Below the pieces are notes generated by a model. It did no database searches. It was not told the origin of the DNA and saw only the letters and a program-made list of their open reading frames with translations. 8,467 bases of DNA. Source: JBHJOF01 sp050330055 (GTDB lineage: Bacteria > Pseudomonadota > Alphaproteobacteria > Kiloniellales > JAKSDN01). Position numbers and translations under genes: made by a program. Shown piece after piece: positions 1 through 5,579 of this stretch. Numbering within the stretch: position 1 is the first letter of the stretch; every line of letters starts with the position of its first letter. The stretch spans positions 1-8,467 of the forward strand of contig JBHJOF010000174.1 in NCBI GenBank assembly GCA_050330055.1, in the 5' to 3' direction.

Positions 1-1
1 T

Positions 2-172
2 GTCGCGGCCATAGGCGCCTTCGCGCTCATCAAGGGGCAGGCCGTCGCGACCGAGCTGCACGCGCGCAAGGCCGGGTCTCGCGCCGCCGCTTCCGGCGGT
101 GCCAGCTCGAGCCAGGCGCCCGCCGGCCAGGCCAACGCCTATGACTTCGCCCCGAAGAAGGACGCGGCCTAG
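2..172 (+). CDS. C-terminal part of small membrane protein, truncated by window edge
   Basis: The frame is open from the first bases to a TAG at 170-172, giving at least 56 residues. The visible part begins with the end of a hydrophobic stretch (VAAIGAFALIKG), followed by a polar, Ala/Gly/Ser-rich tail ending in FAPKKDAA. This is the same design as the other small virion-membrane protein candidates in the window: one membrane helix plus a short hydrophilic extension. It ends 2 bases before the ATPase start, so the two are probably cotranscribed. The function is unknown and the N-terminus is missing. Confidence 0.6.
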   Translation, partial: VAAIGAFALIKGQAVATELHARKAGSRAAASGGASSSQAPAGQANAYDFAPKKDAA

Positions 173-174
173 CT

Positions 175-828
175 ATGGCGGTCGACAGCAACGCGGGCCG
201 TATTGGCGTGTGGGGCCGCTCGGGCTCCGGCAAATCGACTTACGTCAAGGCGCTGATCGCCGCGCGGCGGCGCGTGGTGGTCTTCGATCCGCTCAGCGAG
301 TACGGCCGGCTGCGCGGCTTCGTTACCGTCAGGACGGTCGATGCCGTGCGCCGCGAGCTGGCGAAGCGGTGGGCTGGCGGCTTCAAGATCGCCTATGTGC
401 CGCCGTCCATGTCGGAGGCCGCGGCGCTCGACCGCCTGGCGCTCCTGGTGCTGGCGGCTCAGGCGCCCTACCGCGACGGCCGCGACCGCCGGCAACTGAC
501 CCTTGTGGTCGAAGAGATGAACCTGTCGTTTCCGGTCGGCGGGCTGCCTGCCGAGCTGCGGGGCTTCGGGGAGATATGCTCGCGCGGCCGGCATTACGGG
601 ATCGAGGTCATCGGCGTGTCGCAGCGCATCGCCGAGGTGGCGACCAGGTTCCGGGGCAACTGCACGGCCACGGTGGTCTTTGCGCAGCAGGGACCGCGCG
701 ACCTGAGGGCGGCGGCCGACGCGCTCGGCTTCGCCGACCCGACCGAAATCCGCGCGCTCGGAGATCACGCCTATCTCAGGGCCGAAGCCGGCCAGCTCTC
801 GCGCGGGAAAAACCGCCTCCGGGCATGA
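175..828 (+). CDS. A32/FtsK-like genome-packaging ATPase (PM2 P9-like)
   Basis: This is a 217-residue P-loop ATPase that would power translocation of viral DNA into the preformed capsid at the inner membrane/vertex. The Walker A motif GRSGSGKST is at residues 14-22. A Walker B strand with paired acidic residues (LTLVVEEMN) is at 108-116, and a segment GRHYGIEVIGVSQR at 138-151 fits the sensor region typical of FtsK-HerA family packaging ATPases. The length is close to that of packaging ATPases of membrane-containing phages (about 200-230 residues). The ATG at 175 lies just before the P-loop domain and 2 bases after the upstream stop; the ribosome-binding site is weak (GAAGGA, far upstream). 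The assignment to the double-jelly-roll virus group relies on the nearby capsid gene. A chromosomal HerA/FtsK-like ATPase of this small size is the less likely alternative. Confidence 0.88.
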   Translation: MAVDSNAGRIGVWGRSGSGKSTYVKALIAARRRVVVFDPLSEYGRLRGFVTVRTVDAVRRELAKRWAGGFKIAYVPPSMSEAAALDRLALLVLAAQAPYRDGRDRRQLTLVVEEMNLSFPVGGLPAELRGFGEICSRGRHYGIEVIGVSQRIAEVATRFRGNCTATVVFAQQGPRDLRAAADALGFADPTEIRALGDHAYLRAEAGQLSRGKNRLRA

Positions 829-836
829 ATTTAGTT

Positions 837-860
837 ACCTAAACCTAACCTTAGGTAGGT
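837..860. promoter_or_regulatory. Inverted repeat upstream of late operon, possible operator
   Basis: A perfect 6-bp inverted repeat, ACCTAA-CC-TTAGGT (843-856), is flanked by a further ACCT (837-840) and AGGT (857-860). It sits in a locally AT-richer spot just after the ATPase stop. A TTGACG hexamer follows at 861-866 and resembles a -35 box, but no good -10 is seen at the usual distance. It could be a binding site for a late-gene regulator; that role is inferred only from symmetry and position. Confidence 0.4.
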
Positions 861-884
861 TTGACGGCCTCGAAAGCGGCGGCT

Positions 885-920
885 ACCCCGGCTCTGACAC
901 GAGGGCCGGGGTTTCCTTTT
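885..920 (+). terminator. Intrinsic terminator between ATPase and capsid operon
   Basis: An 8-bp perfect stem, ACCCCGGC (885-892) with GCCGGGGT (905-912), encloses a 12-base loop. It is followed by a T-rich run (TTTCCTTTT). It lies in the only sizeable gap between the ATPase and the capsid genes, suggesting that the transcript with the ATPase is at least partly ended here, or that the structure acts as a regulated attenuator. Confidence 0.65.
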
Positions 921-953
921 GCCTCCCGGCGGCACCATCGGGAAGGGTTTCCC

Positions 954-1040
954 ATGAACATGAAATCTCTGCTTGTCGGCGTCGCTGCCACGGTGGTTGC
1001 GATGTACGTCTACGACAAGTTCGTCAAGCCCAACCTCTGA
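954..1040 (+). CDS. 28-residue single-span membrane protein
   Basis: ATG at 954 to TGA at 1038-1040. A GGAAGGG ribosome-binding site lies upstream. After MNMK the product has one hydrophobic segment (about residues 5-20), then a short charged tail, YDKFVKPNL. It is probably a minor protein of the virion's internal membrane, judged by size and by its place two genes before the capsid gene. It has no recognisable family, and the ORF is very short. The well-placed ribosome-binding site and tight packing with the next gene (9 bases apart) are the main support. Confidence 0.6.
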   Translation: MNMKSLLVGVAATVVAMYVYDKFVKPNL

Positions 1041-1049
1041 GAGGGTCAC

Positions 1050-1181
1050 ATGCAGAAACACCTCACCACGGTGGCGCTGGTCGCGGTCGGCGTCATTGTC
1101 GCCGGCATCGTCATGGACGCCACGCGCAAGAAGCTCGACATCGTCGAGAGCGCTCACATGGGCTTCGCCGCCAACACCTGA
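1050..1181 (+). CDS. 43-residue single-span membrane protein
   Basis: ATG at 1050, preceded by GAGAGGG, to TGA at 1179-1181. A positively charged start (MQKHL) is followed by a strong membrane segment at about residues 6-22 (TTVALVAVGVIVAGIVM) and then an amphipathic, charged tail with ATRKKLDIVES. This N-anchor plus soluble-tail design fits a minor virion membrane protein lying between lipid and capsid. The stop is 30 bases upstream of the capsid gene. No family is recognised. Confidence 0.65.
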   Translation: MQKHLTTVALVAVGVIVAGIVMDATRKKLDIVESAHMGFAANT

Positions 1182-1211
1182 GCGGGCAGCCAAACCACGG
1201 AGGAAAGCGCC

Positions 1212-2042
1212 TTGTCGCGACTTCTGAAGAAAATGCCGAACGGTTCGGGCATCGGCGCGGGGCAGACCGCCACGTTCAACCTGCCGCTCGGCCTCAGCTA
1301 CCACCAACTGCTGATCCGCATGTCGGCCGACCCGGCCGGCGGCGTCGCCTTTGTCGATATCGCGGCGGCCAACTGGGCCGGCGTGCTGGGCGAAATCCGG
1401 CTGCTCATCGACGGCTCGGTGAAAATCCGCGCCGATGCCGCCGACCTGGTGTCGCTCTGGCAGTATTACGGCCAGACCATCGCCAATGGCGTGCTGCCGA
1501 TCTTCCTCGGGCGGCCCTGGCAGCGCACGGCGCAGGGCGAGGATGCCCCGGCTTACGGCACCGCCGGGGTGCAGTCGATGACCCTGGAAATCGACATCGT
1601 CGCCGGCATCGCTATCGAGCGGCTGGAGCTTTACGCCCAGCAGGGCCCGAACATGCCGCTGGGCGATCACTACGTCTTGCGCCAGTTCCCCTTCGGCGTC
1701 GGCAACCTCGGCCTGCGGGAGCTGTCGGACCTGCCGCGCGGTGCCTTCGGCATGCTCGGCATGCACATCAACACCGACGACATCAGCATGTTTCAGCTCG
1801 AGGCCAACCAGCGGATCATCCGCGAGGCGGACCGCGCGCTCGCCTCGGCCGTGTCGGGCCAGACCGGCAAGACCTTCCAGACCGGCTGGACGCACATCGA
1901 CCTGACGGTGACGGACCGGCTCTCCGACATGTTGGTGATGGCGTTGGAAGACTTCCGCGTGAAGGTCACCATGACCGGCACCGGCAACTTCAAGCTCTAT
2001 GCCGAACAGGTCTTCGGCATGGGCAAGGCCGGCAACGCCTAG
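1212..2042 (+). CDS. Major capsid protein, PM2 P2-like double jelly roll
   Basis: A 276-residue, beta-rich protein whose length matches the PM2 capsid protein P2 (about 269 residues). The layout fits two jelly-roll domains. The first runs from about residue 14 to 145 with strands such as QTATFNLPLG, EIRLLIDGSVKI and SMTLEIDIV. The second runs from about 150 to 270 and ends in DFRVKVTMTGTGNFKLYAEQ. The short basic N-terminus (MSRLLKKMP) could touch the membrane. The start is TTG at 1212, chosen because GGAGGAAA (1199-1206) sits at the right distance and no better ATG precedes the first strand. It would form the trimeric capsomers of a T-number lattice over an internal membrane. The fold is inferred from pattern and context; a structure prediction would settle it. 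Confidence 0.82.
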   Translation: MSRLLKKMPNGSGIGAGQTATFNLPLGLSYHQLLIRMSADPAGGVAFVDIAAANWAGVLGEIRLLIDGSVKIRADAADLVSLWQYYGQTIANGVLPIFLGRPWQRTAQGEDAPAYGTAGVQSMTLEIDIVAGIAIERLELYAQQGPNMPLGDHYVLRQFPFGVGNLGLRELSDLPRGAFGMLGMHINTDDISMFQLEANQRIIREADRALASAVSGQTGKTFQTGWTHIDLTVTDRLSDMLVMALEDFRVKVTMTGTGNFKLYAEQVFGMGKAGNA

Positions 2043-2059
2043 CGGGATACCTGCGGGAA

Positions 2060-2093
2060 GGGCGCCCCGATGGCCTCGGCCGGAGGGGCGCCC
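2060..2093 (+). terminator. Strong hairpin directly after the capsid gene
   Basis: A perfect 9-bp GC-only stem, GGGCGCCCC (2060-2068) with GGGGCGCCC (2085-2093), encloses a 16-base loop. It lies in the 77-base gap between the capsid stop and the next start. No T-run follows, so it may be a leaky or Rho-assisted terminator, or a 3' stabiliser that raises capsid mRNA over downstream messages. Confidence 0.45.
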
Positions 2094-2119
2094 AATCGGC
2101 TCAACAAGAGGGCTAGGCA

Positions 2120-2413
2120 ATGGCGACGAACGACAACCAGACCAACCCCGGCGGCATCTGGGACGGGCTGGACGGGTTTCTCGGCTTCCTCACCAAGGCG
2201 CGCGACGCGGTCTTTGAGAGCTGGGCGACCTACAACCTGTTTTCCAACGAGAACAACTACACCGGCAACGTCCCGCCGGTCGGCAGCGGCGGCAGCGATG
2301 CGAGCCCCGTGTACTGGTCGGACCCGAACGCGGTCGACACCAACAAGCTGCTCTTGTGGGGCGGCCTGCTGCTCGGCGCCGGCGCGATCATCTACGTCGT
2401 CGTGAAGAAGTAG
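2120..2413 (+). CDS. 97-residue tail-anchored membrane protein
   Basis: ATG at 2120 with AGAGGG upstream. The first 75 residues are polar and aromatic/Gly/Asn-rich (GGIWDGLDGFLGFLTKARDAV, then a Gly/Ser linker around 54-62). The last 20 residues form one membrane helix (about 77-95) ending VVVKK. Such a C-terminal anchor with a short basic end suits a protein of the virion's internal membrane whose soluble part faces the capsid. It is the first gene after the capsid protein. No family is recognised; the role is inferred from topology and position. Confidence 0.75.
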   Translation: MATNDNQTNPGGIWDGLDGFLGFLTKARDAVFESWATYNLFSNENNYTGNVPPVGSGGSDASPVYWSDPNAVDTNKLLLWGGLLLGAGAIIYVVVKK

Positions 2414-2419
2414 GGCGGC

Positions 2420-2650
2420 ATGGTCGCGGCTCCAATTCCGGGCGGCCTCGGCATCCTCGACGGATTGCCGTCGTTCGCGACGTCGTCGGCCGCCATGTCC
2501 CAAAGCGGGCCGATCTACGCGACGATGAACAGCCCGTTTTCGGTCGGCGGCAGCCGTGGCGGTGTGGCCGGGCAAAGCCTATCGACGCTTTCGGCGATGG
2601 CACCCTGGATTGTCGCGGGGGTGGTGGCATGGGCTGTCCTGCGACGGTAG
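2420..2650 (+). CDS. 76-residue tail-anchored membrane protein
   Basis: ATG at 2420, six bases after the previous stop. A Gly/Ser/Pro-rich N-terminal part (about 55 residues) precedes a single membrane helix (about 58-74, APWIVAGVVAWAVL) ending in RR. The architecture is the same as the preceding gene, suggesting a related structural job, perhaps another minor membrane protein. The last 22 bases overlap the next gene in another frame, which suggests translational coupling. No family is recognised. Confidence 0.7.
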   Translation: MVAAPIPGGLGILDGLPSFATSSAAMSQSGPIYATMNSPFSVGGSRGGVAGQSLSTLSAMAPWIVAGVVAWAVLRR

Positions 2651-3051
2651 CGGTGCAGCCCGTCGCCTGGGATGACCGGGCGGCCTGGGACTTGCACACC
2701 CTGGCGCAAGACGCGCCGGGCGGCATCGCGGCGCTGGCGCGCGAGGTGCAGGAAGCCCGGGCCACGGCCTGGGGCATCTACGAGGCCGGCGAGCGCGTCG
2801 GGACGATGGTAACGCGGCTGGACACGATGGCAGACGGCTCGCGCGACTTCGTCATCACGCACGCCCAGGCCCGCGCCTCGGTCGACCTGACGCGCCGGGT
2901 GCTGCCGGTCATAGAGGTGGTTGCCTGGGCGCTCGAATGCGCGCGGGTGCGCATCCACACCGAGCGGCGCGGCCTCTCGGCGAAGCTGGAGCAACAGGGG
3001 TACTCGATCCCCGAAATGGTGTTGGTGAAGGGGCGCCCCGATGGGCTCTAA
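2629..3051 (+). CDS. 140-residue helical protein of unknown function
   Basis: The frame continues upstream, but ATG at 2629 is preferred because it follows a G-rich ribosome-binding stretch (GGGGGTGG) and overlaps the previous gene by only 22 bases. The product is mainly helical with many Ala, Arg and Glu residues. It has a moderately hydrophobic stretch at about 91-105 (VLPVIEVVAWALECA), followed by a basic region and a SIPEMVLVKG end. It lacks a clear membrane anchor, unlike its neighbours, so it may be a soluble structural or assembly factor. The last 11 bases overlap the following gene. No family is recognised. Confidence 0.68.
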   Translation: MGCPATVAVQPVAWDDRAAWDLHTLAQDAPGGIAALAREVQEARATAWGIYEAGERVGTMVTRLDTMADGSRDFVITHAQARASVDLTRRVLPVIEVVAWALECARVRIHTERRGLSAKLEQQGYSIPEMVLVKGRPDGL

Positions 3052-3409
3052 GTCGTCAAGCAAGACGTCCTCGAAGCAGGAAGACAACCGCGTCGGCGCC
3101 GAAGGCGAGACTGCCATCGCCATAGGTAAGGGTGCCAAGGTCGATTTCACCACGCCCGAGGCCTGGGAGTTCGGCGGCAAGGCGCTGGACTTCGCGGAGG
3201 GCGGCTTTGCCGACCTGGTCGACCTGGCCGGCCAGATCGTCGGCGGGTCTTTCGAGGTGGTGAAGGGCAGTGACGCCAAGGTCACGGAGGCGCTGGAGTT
3301 TGCCCGGCAGTCGTCGCAATCGGAGGCCGGCAACAACCTCGAAACCATCGTCAAGGTGGCGCTGCCGATCGCGGCCGGCGCCTGGGTCATCTCGCGGATC
3401 GCGAAGTAG
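3041..3409 (+). CDS. 122-residue tail-anchored virion protein candidate
   Basis: ATG at 3041, inside the end of the previous gene. A Ser/Lys-rich N-terminus (MGSKSSSKTSSKQEDN) is followed by a short Gly/Ala beta-like segment (ETAIAIGKGAKVDF, about 23-36), an amphipathic helical middle and a C-terminal membrane helix (about 103-119, VKVALPIAAGAWVISRI) ending in AK. The arrangement of soluble domain plus C-terminal anchor again points to the membrane-capsid interface. No family is named with confidence. Confidence 0.75.
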   Translation: MGSKSSSKTSSKQEDNRVGAEGETAIAIGKGAKVDFTTPEAWEFGGKALDFAEGGFADLVDLAGQIVGGSFEVVKGSDAKVTEALEFARQSSQSEAGNNLETIVKVALPIAAGAWVISRIAK

Positions 3410-3422
3410 GGAAGGGGAGAAG

Positions 3423-3995
3423 ATGACGGACAACGCGCGGCGCTTTGCGACCTTCGCGGGCCGGGTTCCGGCCGGCGACCGGCTCGACATCACCAGGCCG
3501 GGCTCGTACTTCCGCCTCATCGGCGGCGCGGCCGGGCTCATGGTGCGCATCGACGACGAGCCGCCGGGCGATATCGCTGTCGGCCTCGGCGTCGACTGCC
3601 CGGAGCCGTTCAACCGGCTGACCTTCATCAACACCACGGTCGCGGATATCGACATCGAGGTCGCCTTCGCGCGCGGCCGTGTCGATGACAGCCGGCTCTC
3701 GCTGTCGGGGTCGGTGAACGTCGCGACGGCGGCCAATCTCGCCGACGTGGCGGACGTCGCGCTCGCCGCGGGCGTTGCCACGCAGATCGCCGCTGCGAAC
3801 GCTGTTCGCAAGGAGCTGGTGGTTTCCAACCTCGCCGGAAATGCCGGTGTCATGCGCATCGGCACGTCGAACGTCGGCGCCGCGCGCGGTATCGAGCTGT
3901 CGCCGGGTCAGTCCGTCGTGCTGTCGACCAGCGCGGAGGTCTACGGCTACAGCGTGCCCGGCGAGAGCGTCGGCGTTCTGGAGGTGGTGACGTGA
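3423..3995 (+). CDS. Beta-rich protein, candidate penton/spike base
   Basis: ATG at 3423 with a strong GGGAAGGGGAG site upstream; 190 residues. The N-terminal part (about 1-85) is beta-rich. A low-complexity Ala/Val/Asp helix region with repeated NLADVADVAL-type segments (about 100-128) follows, then a compact beta domain (RKELVVSNLAGN to the end, about 129-190). The last domain reads like the small beta-sandwich modules seen at phage vertices or on decoration proteins (IGTSNVG, then LSPGQSVVLS, then VYGYSV). Directly followed, with a 4-base overlap, by the putative spike gene, so the two may form a vertex complex equivalent to PM2 P1. This is inference from composition and order. Confidence 0.6.
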   Translation: MTDNARRFATFAGRVPAGDRLDITRPGSYFRLIGGAAGLMVRIDDEPPGDIAVGLGVDCPEPFNRLTFINTTVADIDIEVAFARGRVDDSRLSLSGSVNVATAANLADVADVALAAGVATQIAAANAVRKELVVSNLAGNAGVMRIGTSNVGAARGIELSPGQSVVLSTSAEVYGYSVPGESVGVLEVVT

Positions 3996-4537
3996 GCGGG
4001 CTTCTTGCCGCCCCGGGCCGTCTGGCGCTCATCGAGAGGCGGGTGATATCAGCAGCGTCTGCGGCGATCGATTTCGTTGACCTCCCCTATTCGGCCTTCG
4101 CTGGCTTCATCCTCCACGCCTCGGGTGTCAAGAACGACGGCGACGCGACGGTCTATCTGCGCCTGCGCCGCGCCGGGCAGGCATCCTTTGATGCGGGCAC
4201 AGGGCACTACAAATTTGCGACCTTGCTGTGGTCATCGGCCCCCGCAGGGCCATCGAACATCAGCGCGACCGCGAACCATATTTCGCTCGGCAGCTTGGGG
4301 GGGCTGAGCAACGAAGCTGGGGCGCTTCGCGCGGAGTTGTGGCGGCCGGGGTACGCGGCAGCGAACAAGCCGGTCCAATATTCCTGGAGCGCCCACGACT
4401 CGGGTGGGCACATGAGGTGTAATTCTGGCGCTGGCTTCACCGTCGCCGGCGTGGAGGCGATCGACGGGATGAGGATCACCCAGGACGCCGGCAACATTGA
4501 TGAAGGGCACTTCGATCTGTTCGGGGTGAGGGCCTAG
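3992..4537 (+). CDS. Candidate receptor-binding spike / fibre-tip protein
   Basis: GTG start at 3992 overlapping the upstream stop (GTGA), with GAGGTGG just before; 181 residues. The sequence has the pattern of phage fibre-tip beta-sandwich domains: IDFVDLPYSAFAGFILHASG (26-45), then VYLRLRRAGQ with small polar loops, a middle with SNISATANHISLG, and a C-terminal SWSAHDSGG...GFTVAGVEAIDGMRI. Residues like these usually line a trimeric host-binding head. Codon third positions are noticeably less GC-biased here (many TTT, GAT, GCA, TTG, CAT) than in the flanking genes, as expected for a module exchanged between phages. Binding specificity cannot be read from the sequence. Confidence 0.6.
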   Translation: MSGLLAAPGRLALIERRVISAASAAIDFVDLPYSAFAGFILHASGVKNDGDATVYLRLRRAGQASFDAGTGHYKFATLLWSSAPAGPSNISATANHISLGSLGGLSNEAGALRAELWRPGYAAANKPVQYSWSAHDSGGHMRCNSGAGFTVAGVEAIDGMRITQDAGNIDEGHFDLFGVRA

Positions 4538-4540
4538 GTC

Positions 4541-5041
4541 ATGCGCTCGGAACATATCCTCGCGGTCGGCGCCGGCGGCATCGCGCTCTATGTGATGCTG
4601 CGCGCGACCGGCGCGCTCGGCGCGATCCCGCCGGGCTTCGATCCGGGGCGCGCGTCGCAAGAGGTCGACATCGTCGCGCGGACGATTTGGGGAGAGGCGC
4701 GCGGCGAGGGCAACAGGGGCATGCAGGCCGTCGCCAACGTCATCGCCAATCGCGCGGCGCGGCCGGGATGGTGGGGCAGCGACTTCATCTCCGTCTGCAT
4801 GAAGCCCTACCAGTTCAGCGCGTGGAACAGCAACGATCCCAACAGCGGAAAGGCGGCAAGGGTGACTGAAGCGGATGCACAGTTCCGCGTCGCGCTCGAT
4901 CTCGCCGGCAAGGCGGTTGCCGGCGTGCTGCCGGACATCACCGGCGGCGCGACGCACTACCACACCCATGCGGTGTCGCCCGGCTGGGCGTCGTCGCTGC
5001 GCAAGACGGCGGACATCGGCAACCATGTCTTTTACGCCTAA
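4541..5041 (+). CDS. SleB-type cell-wall hydrolase with N-terminal membrane anchor
   Basis: ATG at 4541; 166 residues. An N-terminal hydrophobic segment (about 6-28) should anchor it in the membrane. The catalytic domain (about 40-166) has the hallmarks of the SleB/CwlJ family (Hydrolase_2): IWGEARGEG (49-57, with the presumed catalytic Glu52), GMQAVANVIANR (60-71), YQFSAW (90-95) and GATHYHTHAVSPGWA (136-150). Members cleave peptidoglycan glycan strands, often as lytic transglycosylases. Its position right after the spike genes and its membrane anchor favour a virion-associated enzyme that opens the wall during genome entry, as P7 does in PM2 with a different fold. A role in lysis is the alternative. 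Confidence 0.9.
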   Translation: MRSEHILAVGAGGIALYVMLRATGALGAIPPGFDPGRASQEVDIVARTIWGEARGEGNRGMQAVANVIANRAARPGWWGSDFISVCMKPYQFSAWNSNDPNSGKAARVTEADAQFRVALDLAGKAVAGVLPDITGGATHYHTHAVSPGWASSLRKTADIGNHVFYA

Positions 5042-5117
5042 ATGGTACCCCGGCGGCTGGGTCGAGTGGGCGCCCGACAAGTTCGAGAGCTGCGGCCTGC
5101 TCGACAAGGAGGCCTGA
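5025..5117 (+). CDS. 30-residue protein overlapping hydrolase end
   Basis: ATG at 5025 lies in another frame inside the last 17 bases of the hydrolase gene and reads to TGA at 5115-5117. The product is hydrophilic and Trp/Pro-rich (MSFTPKWYPGGWVEWAPDKF at the start) and ends in CGLLDKEA. It has no membrane helix. The composition looks natural, whereas the competing frame from 5042 gives an Arg/Gly-rich shadow. The ribosome-binding site is weak and translation may be coupled to the hydrolase. Real but unassigned is the best reading. Confidence 0.5.
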   Translation: MSFTPKWYPGGWVEWAPDKFESCGLLDKEA

Positions 5118-5123
5118 CTGGAG

Positions 5124-5282
5124 ATGGCGGCGGAGATGGCGGCCAATCCGACCTTGCAGCCGGTCGAAGTCGCGGCGGTGCCGCTGCAGGTGGAGATCAC
5201 CGAGGGAACCTTCATCTGGGGCAAGTATGTCTTCCTCGCGGGCGTCTCGCTGCTGGCGCTCGCGGTCATCACGAAGGGGTAA
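5124..5282 (+). CDS. 52-residue tail-anchored membrane protein
   Basis: ATG at 5124, ten bases after AGGAGG (5108-5113); a second in-frame ATG at 5136 is possible. A polar N-terminal half (LQPVEVAAVPLQVEITEGTF, 11-30) precedes one membrane helix (about 33-50, GKYVFLAGVSLLALAVIT) and ends KG. It has the same tail-anchored design as the larger membrane proteins upstream. The stop is a few bases from the next gene. Confidence 0.65.
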   Translation: MAAEMAANPTLQPVEVAAVPLQVEITEGTFIWGKYVFLAGVSLLALAVITKG

Positions 5283-5346
5283 GGCGATGCGTCTTTTTCA
5301 GCGCCGGCAGCCGCCGGCAATCGCAACCGAAGAGGAGGGTGAAGTC

Positions 5347-5478
5347 ATGGCGAAGGGTCGCACGGCCTCGGGCCGGATCAAGAAGGGCTACCGCCTGTCG
5401 AGCGGCGGGCGCGTGGTGAAGGCCAAGGCCAAGAAGCGGCCGGCCAAGAGGAAGGCCACCAAGCGGCGCCGGCGCTGA
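5347..5478 (+). CDS. 43-residue Arg/Lys-rich protein, probable DNA-binding
   Basis: ATG at 5347 is chosen because of the excellent GAGGAGGG site just upstream. A start at ATG 5287, preceded by AAGGGG, would add 20 residues and close the 64-base gap to the previous gene, so it is a real alternative. The product begins MAKGRTASGRIKKGYRLSSG and ends in a block of Lys/Arg/Ala with a terminal KRRRR; nearly half the residues are basic. It may be a protamine-like protein that neutralises packaged DNA or a membrane-proximal internal protein. Identity beyond that is not recognised. Confidence 0.65.
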   Translation: MAKGRTASGRIKKGYRLSSGGRVVKAKAKKRPAKRKATKRRRR

Positions 5479-5576
5479 TGTTCGATTGGCTCGAACAGAA
5501 GGAAGACGGCGCCACCGTCGTCTTCATCGTCGGCGCGGCGCTGCTGGTGTGGTGGCTCTGCCGGAAGAAGGGGTAA
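5478..5576 (+). CDS. 32-residue tail-anchored mini membrane protein
   Basis: ATG at 5478 overlaps the upstream stop (TGATG), a signature of translational coupling. After the acidic start MFDWLEQKEDGA comes one membrane helix (about 12-28, with VVFIVGAALLVWWLC) ending RKKG. It repeats the C-terminal-anchor-plus-basic-end design. Its size and overlap with neighbours support a real gene; no family is recognised. Confidence 0.62.
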   Translation: MFDWLEQKEDGATVVFIVGAALLVWWLCRKKG

Positions 5577-5579
5577 GCG

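Noticed and set aside
99..842. Plus-strand open frame of 247 codons overlapping the ATPase
   Set aside because: It is Arg/Ala/Pro-rich shadow translation; the ATPase frame has clear Walker motifs.
831..2120. Long minus-strand open frame (429 codons) opposite the capsid gene
   Set aside because: It is His/Arg/Gly-rich with no start signal and mirrors the high third-position GC of the capsid gene on the other strand.
2515..3390. Minus-strand open frame of 291 codons
   Set aside because: It runs opposite two well-supported, overlapping plus-strand genes and has shadow composition.
4232..5326. Minus-strand open frame of 364 codons opposite spike and hydrolase genes
   Set aside because: The hydrolase on the plus strand has intact family motifs; this frame has none and is Arg/Ala/His-rich.
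5042..5419. Plus-strand 125-codon frame starting right after the hydrolase stop
   Set aside because: The product is almost only Arg/Gly/Ala and overlaps three better-supported small genes in other frames.
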